This document shows positions 15,601 through 24,322 of a DNA stretch of 64,000 nucleotides, one piece after another (the stretch's first letter is position 1; each line of letters opens with the position of its first letter). The notes beneath the pieces were generated by a model that worked only from the letters and a program-made list of their open reading frames with translations, ran no database searches and was not told the DNA's origin. The translations under genes were made by a program, and so were the position numbers. The stretch comes from Bacillus sp. NP157 (lineage in GTDB: Bacteria; Pseudomonadota; Gammaproteobacteria; Xanthomonadales; Rhodanobacteraceae), in the NCBI GenBank assembly GCA_018889975.1, contig CP076546.1:372001-436000 (forward strand), written 5' to 3'.

Positions 15601-16491
15601 TCATTCCTTGGGGTCTTGCTGTAGCGTGCCGAGGTCAGCGCCGGTGACCGGGTCACGGGACGGGTCGGACGCGCCGCGTGCTGAAAAGGCGTCTACCGCG
15701 TCCTGCTCCTTGGCGTTCAAGGTGACCGAGGCCTGCCCGTTGCCACCGTCCACAGGAAGAGCGTCTTCGTCCGGGACGATGATTTCACTGAAGCCCTTGC
15801 CCTGACACCAGGGACCCGTGGTGTCGCCTTCGCCCCGGGACGTATTGACATAGACGTCTGTAAAGCGGGGGTCGCCAGGCAGCTTTCCGGGCGGGAAGCT
15901 CTGGTCCATGGAGTACAGCGCTTTTTCGAACGATTTTTGGTGTGCAATCTCGCGTGTCATCAAAAATCCAAGGGCTTCTTTGACACCCGGGTCGTCTGTG
16001 ACGTTGATGAGACGCTCGTAAACAATTTTTGCCCGGGCTTCGGCAGCAATATTGGAGCGCAGGTCAGCAGTGGGTTCGCCGATGGAATCGACATAGGCCC
16101 CGCTGAACGGCACACCTGCCGAGTTGATGAGCGCCGGTCCACCGCCAAACAGCACCTGGGTGACGTGCGAATCGTTGCCGGCGCCTTGGAGAGACCGGAA
16201 CAACTCGGCCTCCGAATCGACCGCCTCTGCCAATTTGCCCTTGGCGCCCCGGTTGAGCATGGCAACCAGTGAGCCGATGACCTCCAGGTGACTCAGTTCC
16301 TCGGTTGCGATGTCCAGCAGCATGTCTTTCCGGCCTGCATCTTCTTCAGCGAGGGCTTGGGTGAAGTAACGCATGGCGGCGGCAAGCTCGCCTTGGGGAC
16401 CCCCGAATTGTTCAAGAAGAAGGTTGGCAAGGGCAGGGTTCGTTTCGCCCACCCGGACTGTGTACTGCAATCGTTTATTGTGATTGAACAT
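15601..16491 (-). CDS. Manganese catalase
   Basis: 296 residues from the ATG at 16491 (MFNHNKRLQYTVRVGETNP). It breaks down hydrogen peroxide with a dinuclear Mn site. The ligand segments are visible: EQFGGPQGELAAAMRYFTQA, EELSHLEVIGSLV, and a second four-helix half with AEARAKIVYERLI and REIAHQKSFEKAL. Length is usual for the family. It is divergent from the ferritin-like pair at 16701, with about 210 nt between, so a shared stress promoter region is likely. Confidence 0.93.
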   Translation of the reverse strand: MFNHNKRLQYTVRVGETNPALANLLLEQFGGPQGELAAAMRYFTQALAEEDAGRKDMLLDIATEELSHLEVIGSLVAMLNRGAKGKLAEAVDSEAELFRSLQGAGNDSHVTQVLFGGGPALINSAGVPFSGAYVDSIGEPTADLRSNIAAEARAKIVYERLINVTDDPGVKEALGFLMTREIAHQKSFEKALYSMDQSFPPGKLPGDPRFTDVYVNTSRGEGDTTGPWCQGKGFSEIIVPDEDALPVDGGNGQASVTLNAKEQDAVDAFSARGASDPSRDPVTGADLGTLQQDPKE

Positions 16492-16700
16492 GCGCTGGCT
16501 CCTCTCGTGGCTGGCCAACAGACACTGGAAGTGCGCGTGTGCATGTCTTGGTTCAAGGCCGTGATTTGAGCCTGACGCAAGTGAAATCAGGTCTGAAAAA
16601 CACATTCGTGAGGTTAATGGCTGGCCCGATTCACACATGCAAGAAGCCTCGTTGATGGACGTTCGCCCAATATCTGGAGACCACGCAGAGGAAGACATTC

Positions 16701-17210
16701 ATGGCCGAGCTTCAGGACAACCTCATTGACTGGCTGCGCGACGCCCATGCGATGGAGCAGCAAGCAGAGCACATGCTCAAGGCCCAGGCAGCGCGAATCG
16801 AGCACTACCCTCAGCTCAAGGCACGCATCGAACAGCATCTCCAGGAGACACTGGGGCAGCAAAAGCTCATCGAGGGGTGCCTCGCGCGGTATGACACGAA
16901 GCCCTCCGTGACCAAAGACGCCATGGGCAAGGTGGTGGCATTGGGTCAGGCCATCGGTGGTTCCGTCAATTCCGACGAAATCATCAAAGGGGCCATCGCC
17001 GGATACGTGTTCGAGAACCTTGAGATTGCGACTTACACCACGTTGCGTGCCGCCGCCCTGGCCCTGGGCGACACGGAAACCGTTCGAGTCGTGGATGAAA
17101 TCGTTCCCCAGGAGCAGGCCATGGCGGAATGGCTGCTTGCCCATCTCCCGGAACTGACGGACGACTTCCTGGCCCGGGATGCAACCCCTCACGTTGAAGC
17201 CAAGCGCTGA
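16701..17210 (+). CDS. DUF892 ferritin-like protein (YciE-like)
   Basis: 169 residues. Four-helix ferritin-like fold: LIDWLRDAHAMEQQAEHML, then ARIEQHLQETLGQQKLIEGC, then IAGYVFENLEIATYTTLRAA, then VPQEQAMAEWLLAHL. Glu and His residues are at the positions of a diiron centre. DUF892/YciE-YciF proteins are stress-linked. Next gene is a relative 17 nt downstream; the pair sits beside Mn-catalase, suggesting peroxide and iron stress protection. Confidence 0.88.
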   Translation: MAELQDNLIDWLRDAHAMEQQAEHMLKAQAARIEHYPQLKARIEQHLQETLGQQKLIEGCLARYDTKPSVTKDAMGKVVALGQAIGGSVNSDEIIKGAIAGYVFENLEIATYTTLRAAALALGDTETVRVVDEIVPQEQAMAEWLLAHLPELTDDFLARDATPHVEAKR

Positions 17211-17227
17211 CCTACAGGAGACAAACA

Positions 17228-17725
17228 ATGGCCGTCAAAACCCTCGAAGACCTCTTCATCCATGAGCTGTCGGACATCTACAGTGCAGAGAAACAGCTGA
17301 CCAAAGCCCTTCCACGCCTTGCCCGGGCCTCCTCGAGTCCGGACCTTGCCGCCGCCTTTGAGTCACACCTCGAAGAGACCCAAGGGCAGGTCGAGCGGAT
17401 TGATGAAATCGTCGAACTCCTCGGCATCCGGCTCAAACGCATGAAGTGCGCCGCGATGGAGGGCCTCGTCGAAGAGGGCAAGGAAGTTATTGATGAAATC
17501 GAAAAGGGCCCGTTGCGGGACGTTGCGCTCATCGGTGGCGGCAACCGGGTTGAGCACTACGAGATTGCCGGATATGGCGTCCTTATCGCCCTGGCCAACC
17601 AGCTCGGGTACACGAAGGCCGTTCCCCTTCTGCAGGCGACCCTGAAAGAAGAGAAAGCCGCCGACGAGAAGCTCACCTTGCTTGCTGAGCAGATGGGCAA
17701 GCAGAAGGCCGCCGAAAAGGCCTGA
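17228..17725 (+). CDS. DUF892 ferritin-like protein (YciF-like)
   Basis: 165 residues with the YciF hallmark LEDLFIHELSDIYSAEKQLTKAL, then LEETQGQVERIDEIV, then RVEHYEIAGYGVL and a final amphipathic helix. CAGGAGACAAACA precedes the ATG. It probably binds a diiron centre and acts in general stress tolerance with the upstream DUF892 protein. Both genes are likely one transcript. Confidence 0.9.
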   Translation: MAVKTLEDLFIHELSDIYSAEKQLTKALPRLARASSSPDLAAAFESHLEETQGQVERIDEIVELLGIRLKRMKCAAMEGLVEEGKEVIDEIEKGPLRDVALIGGGNRVEHYEIAGYGVLIALANQLGYTKAVPLLQATLKEEKAADEKLTLLAEQMGKQKAAEKA

Positions 17726-17875
17726 CGTTTTCCTTGGGCCACAATGTGCAGCGGGCGCCCCCGGGCGCCCGTTTGCTGTCGGGTAGTCGCCCGTCATGCG
17801 ACTGCGACACTTTTGGGCCCTGCACTTCACGGCGCGCGGCCTAGGGTTGGCGTTTTCCCGTCAGGAGTGCCGCTC

Positions 17876-19066
17876 ATGAAAGCCGTCGTCTTCCACGGTC
17901 CCGGTGACATCCGTCTTGATGATGTGCCGGAACCCACCCTGCAAGCCGACACCGACGCTATCGTCCGACTGACGAGTTCAGCCATCTGCGGCACCGACCT
18001 CCACTTCATCCGGGGGACGATGAGTGGCGTGGAACCGGGCACCATTCTCGGGCACGAGGGCGTCGGTGTGGTCGAGCAACTTGGCAGTGCGGTGAGAAAC
18101 CTCAAAGTCGGCGACCGCGTGGTCATCCCTTCGACCGTGGGTTGCGGCTATTGCGCCTACTGCCGGGATGGCTATTACGCCCAGTGCGACAACGCCAATC
18201 CGAATGGCCCAGGGACCGCCTTTTATGGCGGTCCGAAGGAAGGCAGCGGGTTTGACGGCATGCAGGCCGAGAAGGTCCGCGTGCCGTTTGCCAGTGTCAA
18301 CCTGGTGGGATTGCCGGACGAGGTCAGCGATGACGAAGCCATCCTCCTGTCCGACATCTTCCCGACGGGCTACTTTGGTGCCGACCTTGCCGGTATCAAA
18401 CCCGGGCATCTGGTTGCGGTCTTTGGCTGTGGCCCCGTGGGTCAGTTCGCCATTGCCTCCGCCAAGCTCTTCGGCGCCGGCCGCGTCTTTGCCATCGACC
18501 AGCACGAGGACCGTCTGGAGATGGCCCGCAAACAGGGCGCGGAGGTCATCAATTTCGCCAAGGAAGACCCTGTTGAGACCCTGAAAAAGCTCACAGGCGG
18601 CATCGGTGTCGATGCGGTGATTGATGCCGTCGGTGTTGATGCCGAGCATGCACACAGTGGTCCTGCGAAAAAGAGCAACACGCCCGAGACGGCCAAGGAC
18701 GCGTCAGCGGAGGCCCGGGAGAAAGCCGAACACTTCCAGGCTGGGGACGGCCCGATGCAGGTGCTCCAATGGGCCGTTGACGCCGTGGCCAAGGTCGGGA
18801 CCATCGCCATCATTGGTGTCTATCCGCCGTCGGACAACCACTTCCCAATTGGTGCGGCGATGAACAAGAACCTGACCTTGCGCATGGGCAACTGCAACCA
18901 CCGCAAGTACGTCCCCATGCTCGTCGAGCTCGTGCGCTCAGGCCAGATTGTGCCCACGGCCATCCTCACCGAACGCGAACCCCTGAGCGATGCGATTTCC
19001 GCCTATGAGCAGTTCGACCAGCGCCTGCTTGGCTGGATAAAGGTCGAGCTCAACCCGTCCGAATAA
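17876..19066 (+). CDS. Zinc-dependent alcohol/formaldehyde-type dehydrogenase
   Basis: 396 residues; CAGGAGTGCCGCTC precedes the ATG at 17876. Catalytic zinc ligands in AICGTDLHF and GHEGVGVVE, structural zinc cysteines in CGYCAYCRDGYYAQC, and an NAD fold with VFGCGPVGQFAIASAKLFG. Resembles glutathione-independent formaldehyde dehydrogenase-like enzymes. An Ala/Lys/Glu-rich insertion of about 30 residues (PAKKSNTPETAKDASAEARE) lies after DAVGVDAEHAH, as in that group. Substrate not certain. Convergent with the Nramp-like gene. Confidence 0.85.
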   Translation: MKAVVFHGPGDIRLDDVPEPTLQADTDAIVRLTSSAICGTDLHFIRGTMSGVEPGTILGHEGVGVVEQLGSAVRNLKVGDRVVIPSTVGCGYCAYCRDGYYAQCDNANPNGPGTAFYGGPKEGSGFDGMQAEKVRVPFASVNLVGLPDEVSDDEAILLSDIFPTGYFGADLAGIKPGHLVAVFGCGPVGQFAIASAKLFGAGRVFAIDQHEDRLEMARKQGAEVINFAKEDPVETLKKLTGGIGVDAVIDAVGVDAEHAHSGPAKKSNTPETAKDASAEAREKAEHFQAGDGPMQVLQWAVDAVAKVGTIAIIGVYPPSDNHFPIGAAMNKNLTLRMGNCNHRKYVPMLVELVRSGQIVPTAILTEREPLSDAISAYEQFDQRLLGWIKVELNPSE

Positions 19067-19148
19067 CCACCACGTGTGGCAGCCGGTGGCCTTGGGCCGC
19101 CGGTTGATTTTGCGGTCCGCCGCAGCCCCGGTTCTCCCGGGCCTTTTT

Positions 19149-20432
19149 TTATCCGCCAAGAAAGACCATGGCACCGAGCCCGGCGAACATGAGGGCGGCG
19201 GTGAAGCCAACAATGACCCGGTTCGACAACGGACTTGGCTGCCCTTGCATGAGCTTGGGGTTGCCCGTAATCAGCAGCAGGCCGACAAGCAGGAAGGGGG
19301 CGAGGATGCCGTTGACCACGGCTGACCAGAACAGGGTCTTGACCGGGTCGATGTCAAAAACATCGAACAACGCGCCGCCAATGGTCGCGATGATAAAAAC
19401 CGCATAGAAAGACACCGCCTTTTTCAGCTTCTTGTCGAGGCCACACACCCAGTCAAAGGTTTCGGCGAACGCGTAGGCCGCCGACCCCGCCAGTGTCGGA
19501 ATCGCAAGCAGCCCTGCGCCCACTAGGCCTCCGGTAAACAGCAGGAAAGCATAGTCGCCCGCCAGGGGCTGGAGGGCACTCGCGGCATCCTTGACCGTTT
19601 CGACCGTTTTACCATGCGTGTGCAAGGTAAAGGCGGCGGTGAGGATGATGAAAAACATGACCAGATTCGAAAAGAACGTTCCGGTCCAGACATCGAGTTT
19701 CCGGTCACCGAGTTCCCGTTTTGTCGCGTTGCGCCGTGAGGACAAAAGCCGCCGGCCCTTGGCTTTGTCCTCTTCCACTTCCTGACTTGCCTGCCAGAAA
19801 AAGAGGAACGGAGAGATGGTGGTGCCGAACAATGCCACCAGCGAACTCCAGCCCTCTTTGCCCTGGGGCAACGTCGGAATAAAGGTGTCGTGGGCGACCT
19901 GGGTCCATTGGGGCTTTACCAGAAAGGCGGTGACAATGTATGCGAGCAATACCATGGCAAGCCACTTCAACACGCTGGCAAGCTGGTAGTACCGCAGCCG
20001 GACGGCAAGGACACAGATGCCGATGCCGTAGACCCAAACCCACAGCAGGGCAGGTCCGGCATGGAGCATTTCCATCGCATCGCCCATGCCGCCAAGGTCG
20101 GCGGCGATGTTCAAAAGGTTGGCACCGAGAAGGGCGACTGCCGAGACACCGACAAGCCAGCGGGGAAAGCGTTCGCGCAGCGCACCGCCAAGACCCATCC
20201 CGGTAACCATGCCCACCCTGGCGCACATCATCTGCACCACGGCCATGAGGGGCCAGGTCAACAACGCGGTCCACAAGAACTGGGTGCCGAACTTCGCCCC
20301 GACGAGTGAAAACGTTGCCACTCCCGACGGGTCATCGTCGGCTGCACCTGTGGTCAAGCCCGGGCCAAGCGCGCCGAGGAATCGACGCAGGCCGGTGGGT
20401 TTGGACGTCTCGTTTGGGGCTGGTTCGGCCAT
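19149..20432 (-). CDS. Nramp-family divalent metal transporter
   Basis: 427 residues from the ATG at 20432 (MAEPAPNETSKPTGLRR); the open frame is longer upstream but non-hydrophobic. About 11 membrane helices. Helix 1 has DDDPSGVATFSLVGA instead of the canonical DPGN; helix 6 has a degenerate metal motif around TLAGSAAYAFAE. The DPSG variant marks a bacterial side branch whose metal preference (Mn, Mg or other) is less certain. Its place beside Mn-catalase would suit manganese supply. Shares a short intergenic region with the convergent dehydrogenase. Confidence 0.85.
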   Translation of the reverse strand: MAEPAPNETSKPTGLRRFLGALGPGLTTGAADDDPSGVATFSLVGAKFGTQFLWTALLTWPLMAVVQMMCARVGMVTGMGLGGALRERFPRWLVGVSAVALLGANLLNIAADLGGMGDAMEMLHAGPALLWVWVYGIGICVLAVRLRYYQLASVLKWLAMVLLAYIVTAFLVKPQWTQVAHDTFIPTLPQGKEGWSSLVALFGTTISPFLFFWQASQEVEEDKAKGRRLLSSRRNATKRELGDRKLDVWTGTFFSNLVMFFIILTAAFTLHTHGKTVETVKDAASALQPLAGDYAFLLFTGGLVGAGLLAIPTLAGSAAYAFAETFDWVCGLDKKLKKAVSFYAVFIIATIGGALFDVFDIDPVKTLFWSAVVNGILAPFLLVGLLLITGNPKLMQGQPSPLSNRVIVGFTAALMFAGLGAMVFLGG

Positions 20433-20574
20433 GGCGTCATCCTGTTTTCCCCACCATAGGCCTCGAAAAATCAGGTCGGCGTGAGGATTCGGGACCCGGC
20501 TGCGGGCAATGCCTTTGCGCGAGAAATTGACGAAGGCGGCGATGTTTGGGCATCCATCGACTTTGGTGATTTTG

Positions 20575-20862
20575 TCAGTTCTGGGTGCGCCGCCGTCGAC
20601 GCAGATAGATGACCTGGCCGGTGATGCCGGTGAGTAAAAGCGCGGCATTGCTCGCGATGAACACCGGGTTTTTCACGAGGATGCTGTAGACGAGATAGAG
20701 CAGGGACGCAGTCATCTGGCCGATGAACAGCCACTTGGACACTGCTTCAACCGTTCGGGCGTGCGCCTGGCGCCAGATTTGCCGGGCAATGGTCGAGAGG
20801 AGGATGAGCGAGGCCATCCAACCAAGGGGTTCCGGGCTCAGGAGATGGTCGGTCAGGGTCAT
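20575..20862 (-). CDS. Small PQ-loop/SemiSWEET-like membrane protein
   Basis: 95 residues from the ATG at 20862. Three hydrophobic helices: LGWMASLILLSTIARQIW, LFIGQMTASLLYLVYSIL and NAALLLTGITGQVIYL. Spacing and the 'gQ..as.lylvYsil..np.fi..N' pattern resemble half-SWEET or lipid-linked PQ-loop proteins. It ends in RRRRRTQN. Substrate unknown. Confidence 0.55.
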   Translation of the reverse strand: MTLTDHLLSPEPLGWMASLILLSTIARQIWRQAHARTVEAVSKWLFIGQMTASLLYLVYSILVKNPVFIASNAALLLTGITGQVIYLRRRRRTQN

Positions 20863-21056
20863 GGCATCGTCCGCAAGGCAATGCCTGTGCATATCGGCCA
20901 CCGTGTGTCCGGACCATCAGGGCGGTGTGTTCGGGAGCGTGCCGAAGATGGCCGTGACGATTCGGGATGCCTTCACGTCTGTGAGGACATCCCCTCTTGA
21001 GTGCGGCGCCGAGTTTGCCGATAAAGAGGCTGGCCTTGGGACAGGGGAGGGCCGCG

Positions 21057-21296
21057 ATGATTGACGAACTGCAGCGGGTCCGGCGGAAAAACCTCCGTCT
21101 TCTTCTCAATGAACTCAAAGGAGACGGGATTCGCTGCGGAGAAGTCCGCGCCCGCCTGCTCGGCATTTCGCCCGATGAGTTTGCCCGCCTGGTCGATGGG
21201 GCGCCCATCGGTGACCGGCTGGCCCGTGACGTGGAGTGGGCGATGAACAGGCCGCGCGGCTGGCTCGACGAGGCGGCCCCGGACACCATTGCCTGA
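21057..21296 (+). CDS. Small XRE/Cro-like HTH protein (copy 2)
   Basis: 79 residues; GGGGAGGGCCGCG precedes the ATG. LLLNELKGDGIRCGEVRARL, then GISPDEFARLVDGAPIGDRLARDVEWAMNRPRGWLD, gives a complete Cro/CI-like HTH. Related to 11577-11849. It probably binds DNA as a small regulator of nearby stress genes. No obvious partner overlap. Confidence 0.7.
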   Translation: MIDELQRVRRKNLRLLLNELKGDGIRCGEVRARLLGISPDEFARLVDGAPIGDRLARDVEWAMNRPRGWLDEAAPDTIA

Positions 21297-21599
21297 GGGA
21301 CGGCGGGAGGGCTTTATCGTGCTTCTCCTGGTCCGCTGCAATGCGGCCCGTGCTTTCTCGACCACCAGGCATGGCGACCCCTCCACCGAGGCCCGACCGG
21401 AAGCCCCCTCTGCTCCTGCTGTCGCAGGCTGCGGTATCGGTAATACGTCGAACTGCCGCTTCGCATTCGGGACTCATCCCTCGACAGGCGAGGGGCAGGG
21501 CGACAGCGCCCCTTCCCAGGCAATCACGCCATCCTGACCCGCCGGCTCCGGCGTCCTCACGTCCGATGGGCAGAAATGGGGCTCCATCAGGAGCACACC

Positions 21600-21800
21600 A
21601 TGTCCATTGACCCCAGAAACCCCGTCTTTGACCTGCGCGCCCACGAAAATCCTGGCGAGATACCCCTGCAGCCTAACCCGGGTCCCAACCAGCCGGACAC
21701 GGATCCCGGCCAGCCGGAGCCGGGCTCGCGGGAATTTCCGGAAGAGCCAGGCCCGGACCAGGTGGGCGAGCAGGACCCCGATGCGGGATGGCAACGGTGA
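21600..21800 (+). CDS. Pro/Glu/Gly-rich low-complexity small protein
   Basis: 66 residues after CAGGAGCACACC. The sequence is disordered: IPLQPNPGPNQPDTDPG, QPEPGSREFPEEPGPDQ. No structured domain. The Pro-Asp/Glu spacing is like small stress-related hydrophilins, but that is weak evidence. Overlaps the next frame by 20 nt. Confidence 0.55.
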   Translation: MSIDPRNPVFDLRAHENPGEIPLQPNPGPNQPDTDPGQPEPGSREFPEEPGPDQVGEQDPDAGWQR

Positions 21801-22077
21801 ACGGATTGGGCCGTGGAGCTCGCCCATGGATGGCGCGGTAGTCTGGTACCACCCAGCGCTCGGTTGCGCTCTCATCGAGCACTGGGAGGGGCTGACCCTG
21901 GGCATGGTCGAGGGCGGTGACCTCGGTCTGTTCGACAGGGTCCGGGGAGACCTGACCTCGTCCGGGCCGACGACGTTGTGGAACGTTTCAACGGGCCACC
22001 CTGTAGCGTTTACTGTCGAGGGTGTGGCGCTGTCGGAAGACCAGGCCAATGAGCTGGTTGGGTTGCTCACGGGGTGA
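21781..22077 (+). CDS. Hypothetical protein (98 aa)
   Basis: From the ATG at 21781; an ATG at 21826 is possible. The core (MDGAVVWYHPALGCALIEHWEG, then TTLWNVSTGHPVAFTVEGV) reads as a beta-rich fold with a helical end (LSEDQANELVGLLTG). No known family. Overlaps the preceding gene by 20 nt, which suggests coupling. Confidence 0.5.
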   Translation: MRDGNGERIGPWSSPMDGAVVWYHPALGCALIEHWEGLTLGMVEGGDLGLFDRVRGDLTSSGPTTLWNVSTGHPVAFTVEGVALSEDQANELVGLLTG

Positions 22078-22158
22078 TATGTCTTCACAGGAGAAAGCGC
22101 GCGCCTGTTTAGTCTGAGGGGTGTTGGCCGTTACAGATTCGATGACGGGGAAGGGACG

Positions 22159-22905
22159 ATGGGAAAACCGGTTGCATGTGGCGCGTGCCGCGATGGGGAT
22201 GCGTTTGGAAAGTCCATCACCATGGCCTTCCAGCCCATTGTCGATGTAACCGCCCGAACGGTCTTCGCTCATGAAGCACTTGTTCGCGGTTCCGACGGGG
22301 CCTCCGCCCAGGACGTGCTGGGGTCCGTGAGCGCTGACAACCAATACGCGTTCGACCAGGCGTGCCGCGTGCGGGCGCTCGAATGCGCCGTCGAGTCCGG
22401 GCTCCCGGCCTTGCTTTCAATCAACTTCATGCCGAATGCCGTCTACAACCCCGACCACTGCCTGAGGGCAACCCTTGCAGCTGCTGAGCGCGTCGGCTGG
22501 CCGTTGTCCAATATCATCTTTGAAGTCACCGAGCACGAGGCGATTACCGAACCCGCGCATCTGCTCAACATCCTGCGCACTTACCGCGCACGCGGCTTTT
22601 TGACCGCCATCGACGACTTTGGCGCCGGCTATGCGGGTTTGAACCTGTTGGCGGACTTCCAGCCCGACCTGCTCAAGCTCGATATCGGGCTCATCCGTGG
22701 CATCGATGGCGACCGGACCCGCCAGCGCATCGTCGCCCACATGACAAGGCTCTGCGCAGACCTCGGTGTGCGTGTCATCGGCGAAGGGGTGGAAACATCC
22801 GGGGAGTCGACTGCCCTCTTGGATATAGGCGTGGTGCTCCAACAGGGCTACCACTTTGCCCGCCCCTCGACCGGTCCCGCCGTCGTTCCTGAGTTCCATC
22901 GCTGA
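22159..22905 (+). CDS. EAL-domain cyclic-di-GMP phosphodiesterase
   Basis: 248 residues, almost all EAL domain; GGGAAGGGACG precedes the ATG. Catalytic and metal motifs appear intact: HEALVRG, SINFMPNAV, FEVTEHEAI, AIDDFGAGYAGL, LLKLDIGLIRGID, GEGVET and QGYHFARP. It should hydrolyse cyclic di-GMP to pGpG. No sensory domain is attached, so activity may depend on expression or a partner. It may lower c-di-GMP and thereby change adhesion or Clp-type regulation, which is relevant to the CRP-type sites at 4874 and 5582. Confidence 0.9.
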   Translation: MGKPVACGACRDGDAFGKSITMAFQPIVDVTARTVFAHEALVRGSDGASAQDVLGSVSADNQYAFDQACRVRALECAVESGLPALLSINFMPNAVYNPDHCLRATLAAAERVGWPLSNIIFEVTEHEAITEPAHLLNILRTYRARGFLTAIDDFGAGYAGLNLLADFQPDLLKLDIGLIRGIDGDRTRQRIVAHMTRLCADLGVRVIGEGVETSGESTALLDIGVVLQQGYHFARPSTGPAVVPEFHR

Positions 22906-23065
22906 GTTTGTCCGAGCGTAACCGCGCCATCCGGAAGCCGGGTGAACCGCATGTGTTCGGCAGGGGAGGGCCCTGCGACATAGGTATGTGACGACTCACA
23001 GGGAAGGTCCCTGGGGTTCACGGCAATCCGGCAACCCTAAGCGTCCACTCGTACCGGGTTTTCCC

Positions 23066-23728
23066 ATGTCGGTTCAAGACGTCACTGATGTTTTCTCCGC
23101 TCACCTGGCCAGCCAGCACTTCCCCTGCCTTGCAGCAAAGACCGCTCATGCCAGGGACCAGGTTACCCATGTTGAGGCGTGTGATATCCGTTGCGGCAAA
23201 GATGACCGCATCCTCGCCGAGGCCATCGAGGCCTTTGCAACGCGTCGAAAACCCGACCATGTCTTCCACAGTCTCGTCGTGCATTTCCCCCGGTCACCGA
23301 TGCTCACCGAAATTGAGTTCGAGCAGCATTTGTTTGCCCGGCTGCAAGGCATCCATGAGGCCGACCGGGCCCGTTTTGCATGGGATAACACGGTCAGCCC
23401 TGACCCCAAGTCGGACCAGTTTTCGATGAGCGTGGGCGGCAAGAGTTTCTATGTCATCGGCCTGCACCCGGGCGCGAGCCGTGCCGCCCGGCGGCTCGCG
23501 CACCCAGCGATGGTGTTCAACCTCCACGCACAGTTTGAATATCTGCGGGAGCAGGGCCGCTATGACCGTCTAAGGGAAGCCATCATCGCCCGGGACATCG
23601 AACTCAACGGGTCAGCGAATCCGATGCTTGCCGTCCATGGACAGAGCTCCGAAGCGTTGCAATACAGCGGGCGGCACATTGAGGGAAACTGGGAGTGCCC
23701 GTTCAAACCCCATGGGAGCAAGCAGTGA
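23066..23728 (+). CDS. YqcI/YcgG-family protein (GntA-like N-hydroxylase)
   Basis: 220 residues from MSVQDVTDVFSAHLASQHFPCL; the frame is open upstream without a good ribosome site. Family hallmarks: FPCLAAKTA near the N-terminus and GKSFYVIGLHPGASRAARRL, HPAMVFNLHAQFE. The family includes GntA, a heme-dependent N-hydroxylase in guanitoxin synthesis, but most members have other unknown substrates. Its stop overlaps the GTG of the DUF1989 gene, a pairing known elsewhere. Confidence 0.75.
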   Translation: MSVQDVTDVFSAHLASQHFPCLAAKTAHARDQVTHVEACDIRCGKDDRILAEAIEAFATRRKPDHVFHSLVVHFPRSPMLTEIEFEQHLFARLQGIHEADRARFAWDNTVSPDPKSDQFSMSVGGKSFYVIGLHPGASRAARRLAHPAMVFNLHAQFEYLREQGRYDRLREAIIARDIELNGSANPMLAVHGQSSEALQYSGRHIEGNWECPFKPHGSKQ

Positions 23729-24306
23729 CGGAGGTGATTCAGCCACAAAGCGGCGTGGCATTCCTGTTGAAGAAAGGCCAAACGCTGACGGTCATTGACC
23801 CGGAAGGTCAGCAGGTCGCAGACCTCATCGCCTTCGGTGGGGCGAACATAGGTGAGGTCCTCTCATCAGGTCGTACGCTTGATTATGCGAGCAAGATTTA
23901 CCTGTCCACCGGTGATTTGCTTTACTCGAACCGCAGCAACGTCATGCTCGAAATCATGGAGGACGACGTGGGGCGGCATGACTTTCTCCTTGCCCCGTGT
24001 TCGGCTGAAATGTTCCAGAAGCTCTATGGCCACGCAGAGCCCCATCGTGGCTGCTTTGGCAATCTCCGTGCTGCGCTTGCCCCGCATGGCATCAACGGTG
24101 ACCAGATTCCGACCGCTTTCAACGTCTTCATGAACGTGCCCGTCGATGGTCAAACCGGAACCTTCACCGTCGAGCCACCTTTGAGCAAGCCCGGCGACAA
24201 GACGCGGTTCAAGGCGCACATGGATTTGATTGTCGGGCTGACCGCCTGTTCAGCCGGCCTGTCGAACAACTTCAAATTCAAACCGATTCACTACCAAATC
24301 GACTGA
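23725..24306 (+). CDS. DUF1989 / urea-carboxylase-associated family protein
   Basis: 193 residues from the GTG at 23725, which overlaps the previous TGA (GTGA) and has GGAG 7 nt upstream. Typical segments: VIDPEGQQVADLIAF, LSTGDLLYSNRSNVML, HDFLLAPCSAEMFQKLYG, and GCFGNLRAALAPHGI. DUF1989 members occur with urea/guanidine-degradation and N-hydroxylase genes. With the YcgG-like gene this makes a two-gene unit probably acting on a guanidino or amino compound. Confidence 0.85.
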   Translation: MTEVIQPQSGVAFLLKKGQTLTVIDPEGQQVADLIAFGGANIGEVLSSGRTLDYASKIYLSTGDLLYSNRSNVMLEIMEDDVGRHDFLLAPCSAEMFQKLYGHAEPHRGCFGNLRAALAPHGINGDQIPTAFNVFMNVPVDGQTGTFTVEPPLSKPGDKTRFKAHMDLIVGLTACSAGLSNNFKFKPIHYQID

Positions 24307-24322
24307 TTCGCGCGGTTGTGCT

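Noticed and set aside
18621-18863. Other-frame ORF inside the dehydrogenase
   Set aside because: Arg/Pro-rich shadow of a gene with intact family motifs.
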